64,000 bases of DNA from Porodaedalea pini (taxonomy: Eukaryota; Basidiomycota; Agaricomycetes; Hymenochaetales; Hymenochaetaceae). The DNA lies in the NCBI GenBank assembly GCA_002794775.1, contig NBAY01000056.1, positions 1-64,000 on the forward strand, given 5' to 3'. Below are positions 1 to 10,479 of the stretch, in pieces. A model generated the notes under the pieces. It had not been told where the DNA came from, did no database searches, and worked only from the letters and a program-made list of their open reading frames with translations. Position numbers and translations under genes: made by a program. Numbering within the stretch: the first letter of the stretch is position 1; the number at the start of each line of letters is the position of its first letter.

Positions 1-307
1 GAGATCATAACGCGATATAGCCAAGAGGGGATATCTCGCCGTGGTTGTGTTTTCCAGTGAAAGTTGCACAGCTGCTGATCTCCCCCGCCCAGCCTTATAA
101 ACTGGTTAGGTGTTACTATGCTCCTTTCTGTATTCGAACACTCACCGCGATGTCTCCCCCTCATGGAATGCTTGCCCCTCAGTACCCGATGTCTCTCCCT
201 CACAGAATGCTCGCCCCTCAGTACCTGATGACACTGACCCCCCCTATGACAGATTTGCAGCCTAGCTCCTCAGACTCCTCTTCTGACTCAGACTCGACTA
301 GTGCTTC

Positions 308-1758
308 ATGACAGGTGCCAGAGGAAGAGTTTACGTGAAGTGGAAAGAGGAAGGCGTACACTGGCTTCTTCCTCTTGTCCTCATTTATCTGTTTACTTTA
401 CTCATTTGCAGTACTGCAGTGGACATCTTCATCAGCAAGGGATGCTACCTTGCTAGAGCATATGAACCATGGACTAGCCCGCAACAAATTCTTAACAAAG
501 GTATTCCTAACGCAAAGCTTAGCCCTGCTGAATTACAACAAATCACTGATCCATCATAAGTGATTGGTTTTATTCTACTTTATTCTTTCAATAATCAGTT
601 CTTGTGTCAGTGTCCACCATGCTGTGGATGCTGTGAAGGCTTTATTCGATGTCAACACCTTGCTGTACAAGAAGGTCGTCAAGGCAGATACTCAGACATT
701 CAAATATATAGTTAATTGCGTGAGTCATTGCTTTTTTTTTCCTCTGCATAGATAAACTCTCACAATGTTTACAGTTGCGTGAGGGTCAGCGTGCCGCTTG
801 GTCTGCCGATACATCAGGAAGCAGGAAAATTATCCTCCAGTGGATCGTTTTCCCATCCGTTGACAACAAGTCGACACGGCCAGATAATGATCACAAAGAC
901 TTACGTGGATTTGAGAATGAGACACTCGCAAAGCTCCTGGCCCCCGCAGAGGTTCAGCCGCTCACTCCAGAGTAAGTACTTTGAGATAATCTTAAACAAA
1001 AGAAGACGTGCTCATGCCTTTCCTATCACATCATTGCTGATTTATATTACATACTTTCTAGATATCTAGCTTTGTTGTGTGCGGACAGGGCCACGGTAAC
1101 AAACAAAAAAGGAGTTACCCGTGAACTTGATGGCAACCATAGCCGAGTCTTTGCCTTCAAAAACGGTATTTATCATCCAAGGAACCCTCTGAAGGGCTTC
1201 TTGAAGGGTAATTTGATTGTCAGGGCAAGTCTTCTTCCTTTTTCTTTCTTAATGTGTTTACATCTTTTTGTAGGCCTATAAACACATCTTTACGGTGCCT
1301 TCTTCTGCCAACTCAGGTTCCGCTGTCAAAGGCTCAAGGTGTACGAAAATAGGTAATGCAGAGATCCATGGTATGACCGAAGTCACTCCAGGATCACTTG
1401 CATATGTTACTGTCCAGGTATTTTATTTGTTTCATGGTTTGCACATATATAATACTGAAAAATGTATTACTACCAGGTCTACTTTGCTCTTAGTGCAAGG
1501 CTCCATTTCTCTACATTGAGTGCTCCAGAAATACCCAAGATGTTTAATGGTATTATTCAATTGTTCAGGTCTGATGTCCCACATGTCAAGAGGTACACTG
1601 CTGAGCTATTGATTTGGTGGAATCGGTATGTTCATCTGCATCTATGTGATATTATGGTCCCTTACTAACCCTTACTCAGAATTATCTTTCCAAATACCCA
1701 AGCAGCAACCAATCCTCATGACCTAGGTGCCATAGCTGATATTGAAGACTTCTATTGA
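308..1758 (+). CDS. DUF6698-type protein of unknown function
   Basis: I recognise the C-terminal two thirds as the basidiomycete DUF6698 family, from the order of blocks: REGQRAAWSADT, NPLKGFLKGNLIVRAYKHIF, GNAEIHGMTEVTPGSLAYVTVQV and LLIWWNR-IIFPN. Function is unknown. Reading-frame continuity gives exons 420-559, 611-719, 775-971, 1062-1224, 1274-1417, 1477-1625 and 1680-1758. The first exon is uncertain; ATG 308-334 joins in frame at a GTGAAG donor and would give about 335 residues. The intron 1225-1273 has a GC donor (GCAAGT). The frame ends at TGA 1756-1758, but the same frame then continues as an acidic tail rich in E, D and N to a second TGA at 1828-1830, so the first stop may be a mutation or the tail a lost C-terminus. 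Such genes are often multicopy and near transposons in Agaricomycetes. Confidence 0.65.
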
Positions 1759-3046
1759 GACTGGACCAAGGATGAGGAGGGCAATGAAGAGGGTGAGGAG
1801 GACAATGAAGAGGAAGAGGACAATGTATGAATTTTGATTGAAATTTCCTCTCACATTCAATCCGATACCATCCATCTTGAACAGCTATTTCTATTTTCCC
1901 TATCATCGGTCACATATTGTTATGTGCTATTTCAATTTCATTCTATTCCAATACTTCTATCTAATTGTCATCCACGACAACTGCTGCTAAGTGAGCTATA
2001 ACTATTATATACATGAGAACCGACAGTGTGCATCACCATCAATTAGAAAGCATTATAAGTAATTTCTTGCTTTTATAACTCTGACAACTCTTCCGCCGCC
2101 TTGTAATCCTGACTTTAGAATTTATTTAATTATATATAAGTCTGCAATACTTCCGCTAACTTATACTCTATTGAAAGTCTTATCATGTATTAAAATCTCT
2201 CATAAGTGTTTTGATATATTATAATTTGGTATGACTGTTATGCTTTTCGGTAAGTATTATGGTGGATTGTAAGATGGAGTTCAGATTTTATTGCTCTATA
2301 ATTATGCCCGAAATGATTATATGTATTACATGTCTTTTAAGACTTATAATTGAATATAATTAGTTATAATACTCTGCAGATTTTTGTGATGTACGGGCAT
2401 AGCGTATCGTATGGAGGCTGTTGAACTTGAATATACGCGCGTATGCGTATACACACGTGAAATATACGCGCGTAGCTTATACGCTACGCTGCGGAACCCT
2501 ACTTGCCATTGCCTGGTAAAGGCAGCATATACATCAACCGACGCGATACGAAGGTTTACATCATTGAGATTGGAGATGGCACGATTCCGAGCTGGTTGTT
2601 GGCTCGTATCATGGTTCAAGGTTGCTAGATCCCTTTATATTTTCAGCTAGCAAGTCATCGGCCAAATGTTTGCCAAGGAAGTGAAGGGACGGGATAGATT
2701 ACGGTATTTCAATATCTCGATTAGAATATTATATACCCCTTCGACTACACAGTTTGGTCAAAATCAGGACACTTAGACCGTCTTTTTCCATGCTTCAGCT
2801 GCGAGACGTCAAATGTCTGAGCAGTGCTTACTCGAAGTCTGTAATTCGCCGAGTCTCCAACCTGTTGCACGACTAAGTAGATCAACACGCTCTGTCTGTA
2901 AAGAGTTCACGACCGCGGGACAGACCATGTTGATACACGGACCTGTTGCGCGTCGGAGGGCGACGATAGATATTTGCAACACGACATCAAGGCATGATAC
3001 AGAATGTACGTCTACGACATGCAGCAAACCTTGGAATTTTTAAAGA
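1759..3046. other. AT-rich intergenic region without a recognised gene
   Basis: After the acidic tail (1759-1830) no conserved reading frame is visible on either strand. The stretch 2420-2490 holds alternating CG/TA sequence with nested palindromes around TATACGCGCGTA. The part from 2690 on is the downstream flank of RPS14. Short open frames here show no family resemblance. Confidence 0.6.
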
Positions 3047-3764
3047 TCACAGACGGCGACCGCGGCGACCACCCTATTGAACACTGAAAACAAATTCAAG
3101 AGATAGACAAGGATATACACGCACCTTGTGTCTGGTGGAGTCGGACGGGACGGGCGTGACGTCCTCGATACGGCCGATACGCATGCCAGCGCGAGCGAGA
3201 GCACGGAGCGCGCTCTGTGCACCAGGGCCGGGGGTCTTGGTGCCGGTACCACCGGTCGCACGGAGCTTGATGTGGAGGGCGGTGATGCCGACCTCTCGAC
3301 ATCGCGCGGCAACGTCCTGAGCGGCTAACATGGCAGCGTATGGTGAGGACTCGTCACGGTCAGCCTTGACCTTCATGCCGCCAGTGACACGCGAGATGGT
3401 CTCCTTGCCAGACAGATCGGTGACATGGACAAAGGTGTCGTTGAACGACGCGTAGATGTGCGCGACGCCAAAAACGAGCTCGCCCTCCGCGACCTGCGGT
3501 CCAAGCGAGACCGTCGTCTCTTCTTTGGCCGTCTTTCCTTTCTTCGGAGGCTACGTAGAACAAAGAAAGAGAGGGGAGCATCAGAATGTCGTTCGTCCAC
3601 AGAGCAGTGTGCCCTCGTCGCGGTCTTGGGCTGTCTGACCATCCGTCCGGAAGCCGACCAATTCATCCATCCAGAGTCTCCTGTAGCACCCCTTCCTTCC
3701 GGACCTTCTGTGAAAGGACCGACGACATCGAATTACTACCCAAAACGAATGACAAACTCACCAT
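3047..3764 (-). CDS. RPS14: 40S ribosomal protein S14 (uS11)
   Basis: This encodes the small-subunit protein uS11, which sits on the platform of the 40S subunit. The frame contains the near-invariant blocks [49 protein letters not shown] and [17 protein letters not shown], ending GGRRGRRL. There are three coding exons: the bare start codon (3762-3764), a 426-nt exon (3125-3550) and a 27-nt last exon (3047-3073). Introns are 3551-3761 (donor GTGAGT) and 3074-3124 (donor GTGCGT). The spliced product is 151 residues, the usual length for the family. A start codon split from the body by an intron is common in ribosomal protein genes. Position [11 protein letters not shown] differs slightly from the commoner TRTKTPGPGGQ. 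Identification is secure. Confidence 0.97.
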
Positions 3765-4362
3765 TTTGTTGTCGTGGACGGTCTTGAGGAGGGATGAGTC
3801 GGACGGTAAGTGTGAATGGACGAAAACTGAATCATTTCAAGTTCTTCTCAACAATTTCTAACTGGCCACATCCGTGCTCTCAAAAAACGATCATCACAGT
3901 CCATCCTTGAACATCACTTTCCGCGAGCTCACGCGGCTAATCGACAATCGTAAGAGCAAAATATCCATCATTTTAGCCGATTGCTCCCACACAAATCATG
4001 CCCTTTGCACTAGATGCTTTCGCAGAAGGGGTAATAGTACTCATCAGCCAACTGAGCTGATCATCAATCATATATACGGTAGATGAAAAAGGCCGACCAC
4101 GTTGACACATCAGCAAAGTGTCACTACTCTATGCCTAAGCTACTCGCCGCATCAGGACTGTGTGTTTGCATCTCCACTTAGTTGCTTGAAAGGTATAAGA
4201 AGACTGACTCCGGCTGCCAGAGGCTGCAAAACAGTCGAGCCTTTAGTCCCGTTTCAGCCTTCAGCCAAAAACAAGTCAAGGAACAGAGGTATTATATGCG
4301 CTGAAGCAGCTACTTTTACTCATGTTGTCACTACTATAGCATATTTCAGTCAAGTTTTCAAT
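3765..4362. promoter_or_regulatory. Divergent promoter region between RPS14 and the DUF7770-like gene
   Basis: The 598-bp spacer lies between two genes transcribed away from each other and must contain both 5' ends. No coding signal is seen apart from a frame running 4102-4362 directly upstream of the chosen ATG of the plus-strand gene, which shows no family resemblance. I see no unambiguous TATA box. Confidence 0.5.
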
Positions 4363-5085
4363 ATGGGTGACAAAGCAGCAAAACCGAGATGGAATGCTAC
4401 TGTCATAGGTCCTCTAGACGGAGATAACGATTTGAAAAAGGAACTTTCCGAGAACTACGAAATTCAGAACATACATGTTTCTGGATTTCCTCCTCCTGGC
4501 GAGCCTCATTTTAGCAAGAGGACCAAAAGGATATTATTACATTGGAATATTGTTGTGGAGTGCAAACACAAGAGCGACAAGAGGGTATGGAACCAGCTTA
4601 TACAAATAGACAACCTTATCACGAAAGAAGATATTGATGCCAACAATGGCAAACGTGATGTTCCGATATATATGAGGTATGTACATCACTGTACCACATG
4701 TATTACTTGCCCAAATAACAGATAAACTCATAGGATCTCACAAACACCACGTGTATTCTATAAAAATGCCCAAGCAAAGTTTACATTCCCTATCACTGAT
4801 AGTAAACAAATCACAGCAAAAGAATTGTTTAGTCTATTCCATGAAAAGGGTTATAACAGGTATCAGTATGATAAAAATGGCAATGGGTGCTTGTATTGGG
4901 TGAAATGCATACTGTCTGACATGATAGCCTTGGAATGGTTTGACACTAGCAATGTTGTCAAGGGAAGCTTTGAGAAGCTAGACTCTTTTGAGGAGGGTTC
5001 AGAGGTTGGCTCTAAATACTTTGTTGCATATGGTAAAGGCAAATTTGCAGAGGATCGGCCTGCCCCAAAGCTAGTGATTAGTTAG
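4363..5085 (+). CDS. DUF7770-like protein of unknown function
   Basis: A two-exon gene: exon 4363-4676, intron 4677-4733 (GTATGT...TAG), exon 4734-5085, joining in phase to give 221 residues. The spliced protein has the core I associate with the fungal DUF7770 family: an early HWNIVVEC strand, then F(T)FPITDSKQITAKELF, the GYNRYQYDKNGNGCLYWVKC block and a C-terminal FEEGSEVGSKYFVAYGKGKF stretch. The GCxYW motif preceded by an RYxYxxxGxG loop is the strongest match. No signal peptide or membrane segment is visible, so a soluble protein is likely. Function is unknown. The frame is open upstream to 4102, but ATG 4363 is preferred because conserved residues start soon after it. The family name is moderately sure, the gene structure more so. 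Confidence 0.6.
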
Positions 5086-6897
5086 AAGAAATATGTATAT
5101 GATGCAAGAATAAAGATACAAGTCAATGTGGCTTTGAAGTATATTGCAGTGAACACAGTCTGCAGGTAAGGCTGGACAATTGAGCACACTTGATGTGGCA
5201 ATGTACTCAGGTTGCCTCACACACATCTCTGATGAAGAATGTACTTCCCTGCTCAATTATCTTATCTTGATCTTAATCTTAATATTGAACCAAGGAAGGC
5301 CCTTTTGCCCACAGCCACTTTTGTCTCTTACAACCATCATCAACCATGGGAAAGTGAGACCCTCTGCCCTCTGCTACAACATGTTTTGTGTGCTCATCAT
5401 TGGTCCATCTGATCCTCTTGATGTCTCTCAACTGCATGATCCTCCATTTCAACCTCACACTTGATCACATCCTAAGTGCAATCATGCAGCTTTGCACAAC
5501 TGTGGTAGTACCTTTGTGCTGCCTCCCCTCCCCTCCCTATGACTCTGAGTTGTCCCTCCTATCCATCAGCCTTATAAGTGTTGCCTCAAGCACCACTCTA
5601 ATTGACATTCATCAGGAAAACAGCAAAAACCCATAGTTGGCTATAGTAGTATATAGTCATATAGTAGGATATAGCATGCCATAGTTATGTAAAGTTGCAT
5701 AGTACATAGTGATAGAGTATTGTATAGTGCATATAGTTTTATGTAGCTCATAGCCTCTCATAGTCATGTAAAGTTGCATAGCACATAGTAATAGAGCACT
5801 ATATAGTACATATAGTTTTATATAGCTCATAGCCTCTCATAGTTACAAAAGCCTATATAGCATATAGTTATATAGTATCAATAGGCATATATAACTGCAA
5901 TAGTATTTTATAGTAAGTGTCTATAAGGACACTAAGTAATGAATCTTAACATGTATGAAAACCAACCTGAGATCACAACTGAATCATGCCTTGCATGTAT
6001 AATCTGTATCTATTAATCAGAGAAACATCTGCATAGAATAGTTACAGTTAGGAGATTGTTTTTGGCTGCTCCCAAGCCTGCATTATATCACTCATTTGAA
6101 AATCAAATAATTAAAAAATGCAGCAGAGAGTATGAATAAATACTATATATTCATCACAATTCATGGGCTCAGTAAACACAAATGAAAGTTCAGAAGGTAA
6201 GAAAGAAGATATCAAAACAAGCTAAACAGAAAAAGACATGTGGAATGAAAAACTGTACAACTAGCATAAGTGAGCATGTGGAGATTGAGTATAGAGAAGC
6301 TAAGAATTTCAAGGAGTTGAAATAGATGGGTGATAGGTCCAGGACAAATGAAAAACAGTGAAACAATGGAAGAGGAAGAGGAATATAGTTATAGTTATCC
6401 TTCAAGTCAAAGTAGACATTGTGCTTTTCAGAGATGCTCTCCTTGTTGGTCTGATATCAATCTTGACACATTGGTTGTTAAGGAGGTAGGTGTGGTTCAG
6501 GATGAAGGAGCCACTGAGCAGGTGTAGGTAGGTACTATGAAATTGAGATGTGTGAAATTCACCTAAGTCCAAATTCCCATGCCTCTGCTTACACATGCAT
6601 GTGCATGTGCAAGCAGAAGGTGTGGGAAATCAGTCACGTGTATGTTGGTTTTTGACGTGTGCCATTAATACTGTCAACTTCAACTTCTAAACTTCACCAC
6701 CATCACAGTTGCCTCCCATTCTACTGTCTTCCTCTCTGGAATTGACATTGCTTCATACTTGCATGCTCTTGAAACTGGGGAGACCAAGCTTTAGATCTTG
6801 TGGAACTCAAGATCGATGCTGCAGTGCCTGCTGCATCTATGTCTGCAATTGCTGCCCCAGAAAAGGCAATGAAAAGTGAGGATTAGCAGCACAGTGA
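5086..6897. other. AT-rich region with low-complexity repeats, no recognised gene
   Basis: About 1.8 kb in which I see no conserved coding frame. It is poor in CpG. From 5640 to 5900 it is dominated by ATAGT/CATAGT words and contains a 79-bp tandem duplication. The last part (about 6780-6897) may belong to the 5' end of the prolyl-tRNA synthetase relic that follows, since readable residues such as APEKAMKSED precede the first certain block. Confidence 0.5.
5680..5837. repeat. 79-bp tandem duplication
   Basis: Two adjacent 79-bp units (5680-5758 and 5759-5837) both begin CATAGTTATGTAAAG/CATAGTCATGTAAAG and end CATAGCCTCT; a third start of the unit is visible at 5838. Differences are mainly transitions. 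Confidence 0.8.
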
Positions 6898-7804
6898 AGA
6901 TTACTATTGACGTGAAGAAAGAGATCAACTTTCCAGGTTGGACTATAAAGGTGTGCAGATTGTTCTATAATCCCTCACTTTGTGCTGACAAGTATTATTG
7001 GCACTGATCAAGGTCGATATGCTAGACTACTACAGTGTTAGTGGATGCTATATTCTTAAGCCCTGGTCATACAGCATCTGGGAAGCAATCTAAGGTATTT
7101 AAAAAAACAAGCATCTGTATATCAGGTTCTTACTTGCCACAGAATGGTTCAGCGCGAGAGTCAGAGAGATGGGTGTAGAGAATGCTTACTTCCTGATGTT
7201 CATCTCTCAAAAGGTGATCAAGCATGACAAGGACCACATTGAAGACTTTTCTCCAGCAGTGGTGTGGGTGACTAGGGCATATGCGTTCAAATTTTTTGAT
7301 TTCCACTCAATGTTGACATGCATCTTCAGAGGGAGCTCCGAGCTTGAGGAGCCCATAGCAATCTGTCCAATTACAAAAATGGCCATGTATCCCTACCACA
7401 CCAAATGGATCAAGAGCTATCACAATCTACCCCTCAAGCTCAACCAATGGATCAGTGTTGTGCGCTGGGAGTTCAAGGGCACCCAGCCATTCCTCCATAC
7501 GTGCAAATTCCTATGAAAGGAAGGTCACACTGCGCATCTCACAAAGGTGGCTGACACTGAAGTATGGGAAATTCTCTACTTATATTGTCGCATGTACAAG
7601 GAGCTGCTCACTGTACCCATCATCCCTGGTGTCAAGTCCGAGATGGAGAAATTTGCCGGTGGTCTTCACACAACGACTGTGGAAGGCTTCACTCTGACAA
7701 CTGGCTATGGCATCCAAGCTGTGACATCACATTGCCTTGGCCAAGCTTCTTGTGGCCAGAGATGTTCAACATGTGGTCAAAGACCTGGATGATCCATAGG
7801 GTAT
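6898..7804 (+). pseudogene. Prolyl-tRNA synthetase relic, 5' part
   Basis: A decayed copy of the class II cytosolic (eukaryotic-type) prolyl-tRNA synthetase. Recognisable blocks run in order: [117 protein letters not shown] and TTTVEGFTLTTG. At least three intron-like gaps remain (before DMLDYY, at about 7095-7142 and at about 7279-7331), so this is a genomic duplicate rather than a retrocopy. Stops are visible as TAA where the family has Gln after WEAI and as TGA (7514-7516) for Trp in FLWQEG; both can be C-to-T type changes. It is cut by element B at TSD GGTAT (7800-7804) and resumes at 22205. Confidence 0.88.
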
Positions 7805-8251
7805 TGTCAGGACTTGAACTTTTCCTTTCTTTTATTTTCCTTTTACCATTTCTTTTCTTTTAATCATTCCTTTTTCATTATATTTAATCATCTTTCCCAA
7901 TCATTTCCCACACTCCCTTTACATGACCTTCATTCGTTCCATTCCATTTATTTATATAATGTTAGGTAATATAGTCTCATGGTCATCACTATATAAGGTC
8001 TCAGGAATCGCATGAACTCCTTGTTCTGCTTTTCCTCTTACCTCTGCGACGACCTAGGTGAGACTTGCTCCCCCTGTATTAGTTTAGACTTGTATTAATC
8101 CTCTTACCTCCGCGACAACCTAGTCTGAGCAAACTCGCTGCCCGAACTTCACATTCGAGATACAGCCCATCCCAGACAACGTCTGCATCACCGTCAGGTG
8201 CTGCACATTGAGGTTGCCTAGTCTGAGTTCCACCCAGACTTCCGCCTAACA
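7805..8251 (+). repeat. 5' LTR of element B
   Basis: Begins TGTCAGGACT and ends CGCCTAACA; same 447-bp length as the partner at 21758. A TATA-like ACTATATAAGG lies near 7990, where transcription of the element would be driven. The differences from the 3' LTR that I compared are mostly CG versus TG/CA. Confidence 0.92.
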
Positions 8252-8490
8252 TAAAAGCAGAACCCCACCCAGGCTCATCTCCAGCATACGTCGTCGCTGT
8301 CGACTCGCCTTCACTCAGTCTAGAGGAGCACTCCCCTCGACAGACTTGACGTGTAAACCCCCTAAACGACAACCCTCAACCCTGCCCAGACGTTTTTGGA
8401 CGTTTGTATAATATGTAAGAAACTTTCAACCGACTCTTCCCAACCCTGGCTCTCCGCATCTCCCTTTGGTGGAGGAGCCACTTAACGTGG

Positions 8491-10332
8491 TGTAGCGATT
8501 AACCATCGCCTACACGCTGGCCGAGTCTTTCTCCCCTCACTTACACTACTCCTTTGAATCCCTTTACCGGCCGCCAAACTTTACCATTTATTCATTCATA
8601 ATCGGCGGCCAACTCTTCATTATAATTCTTGGTATGGACATGATTGGACGGAGGGATGTCACACGAACTCGATCAGCACATGGACGACCGACTCTCGTGG
8701 GGACAGGTGGAAGGAATTAGGTGAGTAGGACAAGGACGTGGGATATGGGTGTGCAGTGGTGGGAGACGAAAAGAGAAGGTTGGGGACTCCAACATCACTC
8801 CATGACAATCGGCTGCATGATGTGCACAGACCGATCACTGACTCACTTTCACATCCATTCACACAGACTTGGCCGAGTCTTGCACCGCTTTCTCTGCTTC
8901 AGTTTAGTATAAGTTTGCAGTAGTTTGTACAGACAGGGACAGACAGAGATAGGAGAGATACGAGAAAAGTACAGAGACAGACAGTCCCCTCTCCACCTCT
9001 AGACTGCTGAAAGGTGACGGTACGGTCTACTGGCAGACTTGGACCTGGTTGAGTTCGGCCACTGGGGGTTCACTCTAATGTGTCTGATGGAGGGGATAGT
9101 GTCAGGAAGTGTGGGGAAGTGTAATAGAATACTCGGGGCTAGGTGTCGACTCAAGGACGTGAGTACAAAGGACGACTGGCAAAACGTGCCTAAATGCGGT
9201 CGGAGAACAAAGAGCAACTACGATCTTGACAACCCGGGCTCGGAAACTCGCCAGTGAAGACAGGAATCGATACTATTCGTCGAGACGATTCTGAATCTGA
9301 AAAGACCTCGAGACGCGATGCAGAATTGACGGAGATATAGCAGTTGCACTGGTTGCGGCTGGCGGAACACACGGAACTCCCGGAACCAAAAGCTATTTTT
9401 GTAGCTCTACGACGCGGGCTCGAAATCGTGCAAGAAAAGACAGTGTTCGAAAGCGATTTTCGACGAGATTAAGAATCTGAAGAGAGCTCGGGAAAAGGAT
9501 AAGAACTGAGGGCGATATAGCGAAAGCAAGATTTGGCCGAAAACGGGACTCGAGACGGAACGGATGGAATGGACGGAACGACACTGAACGGCGACGGAGA
9601 CGAGAACTAAAGACTGGGACTGACTCAGGGGAACTAAACTTGTCTTTTTTGAGACATTTACATGAGTGTTTAAATAACCAACAGAGGGTTGAGCCTCTGA
9701 GCGGTGTACAAAGGACACAAAGACAGACCGGAGGCTCTAGCCAAACAACACCAAATAGCCGGAACTCGGAGCCGTAACTCGAGAACATGAGTAATTAAGC
9801 TTTGGGAGGCTCGGAACAATACCAGATGTGACCCAAAACGGACTTTGGTGGCTCACCGGTGCAGAACCAAGCTGTATGCGTCAAGTTAATACTGCCAAAC
9901 ACTGAAACTGTCCTGAAATGGGTCGGGAATACTTGTAAGACTGTCCTGAGTCGAGTCGAACCTAATAGAGCCGATTCCGAGGCCAGCGGCATCGGGATCT
10001 CCACACTGCAATCTACTACATGCATTACTATGCACTACTCGCCCGACTCTCATTCTGAAAACAGTACACGCCGACCCTGTCACTGACTCTCAGAACTCTG
10101 TCACCCAATCACTGAATGCCCTCGGCCACTGCCACAAGTGCCGACTCTACCTGCCCGAGTCTTGGTCCAACCAGAATCCCGCAGGTATCCATATCGCCGA
10201 GTCTTCATATCTCGAACCTCGCTCTACTTAGGTTGTCCCTCTCGGTATACCGAGTCACCACAGTCCCCCTTGGGTTGATCACAAGCTGTAGCCCGAATCA
10301 CCCTTCGGATTAGAAGAGTCTGCACCCCTACA
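8491..10332 (+). mobile_element. E1 element, copy 1 (LTR-like, interrupted by E2)
   Basis: An insertion in the leader of element B, with ends TGTAGCG...CCCTACA and a 4-bp target duplication GTGG (8487-8490 and 10333-10336). Its absence from the same leader in element A confirms the boundaries. Without the E2 insertion it is 840 bp; a second copy at 26314-27677 is 842 bp after removing its own insert. It has no convincing reading frame. TG...CA ends and a short duplication suggest an LTR or a small non-coding LTR-type element. CCGAGTC motifs recur along it. Confidence 0.8.
9008..10005. mobile_element. E2 element, copy 1 (998 bp, solo-LTR-like)
   Basis: A 998-bp unit with ends TGAAAGGTGACGG...GATCTCCACA inserted in E1, flanked by CTGC (9004-9007 and 10006-10009). 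The copy at 28555-29552 has exactly the same length and is nearly identical. It contains two diverged internal copies of a segment of roughly 170 bp (around 9230-9370 and 9415-9530). Open frames occur on the minus strand but show no known domain. A solo LTR of an otherwise absent retrotransposon is the simplest reading. Confidence 0.8.
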
Positions 10333-10479
10333 GTGGACGTGGGTGACATTACGTGTTCAGTCGTCAACATCGTTGTCGATTGTTATCTCTGCTGCATCTT
10401 TCCGCCTCATCATCAACCTTGCCGACAAACCCATTCAACGTTGGCATAATCCCGGATCGAACACACAACCGATCCCTGT

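Noticed and set aside
8252..8300. Primer-binding site complementary to a tRNA 3' end after the 5' LTR of element B
   Set aside because: No TGG-initial tRNA complement is visible next to the LTR in B or in the related elements. Self-priming as in some chromoviruses is possible but cannot be shown here.
9393..9788. A 131-codon open frame on the minus strand of E2, almost identical in both copies (also 28940-29335)
   Set aside because: The conservation is explained by the near identity of the two E2 copies. The protein has no recognisable domain and a skewed composition.
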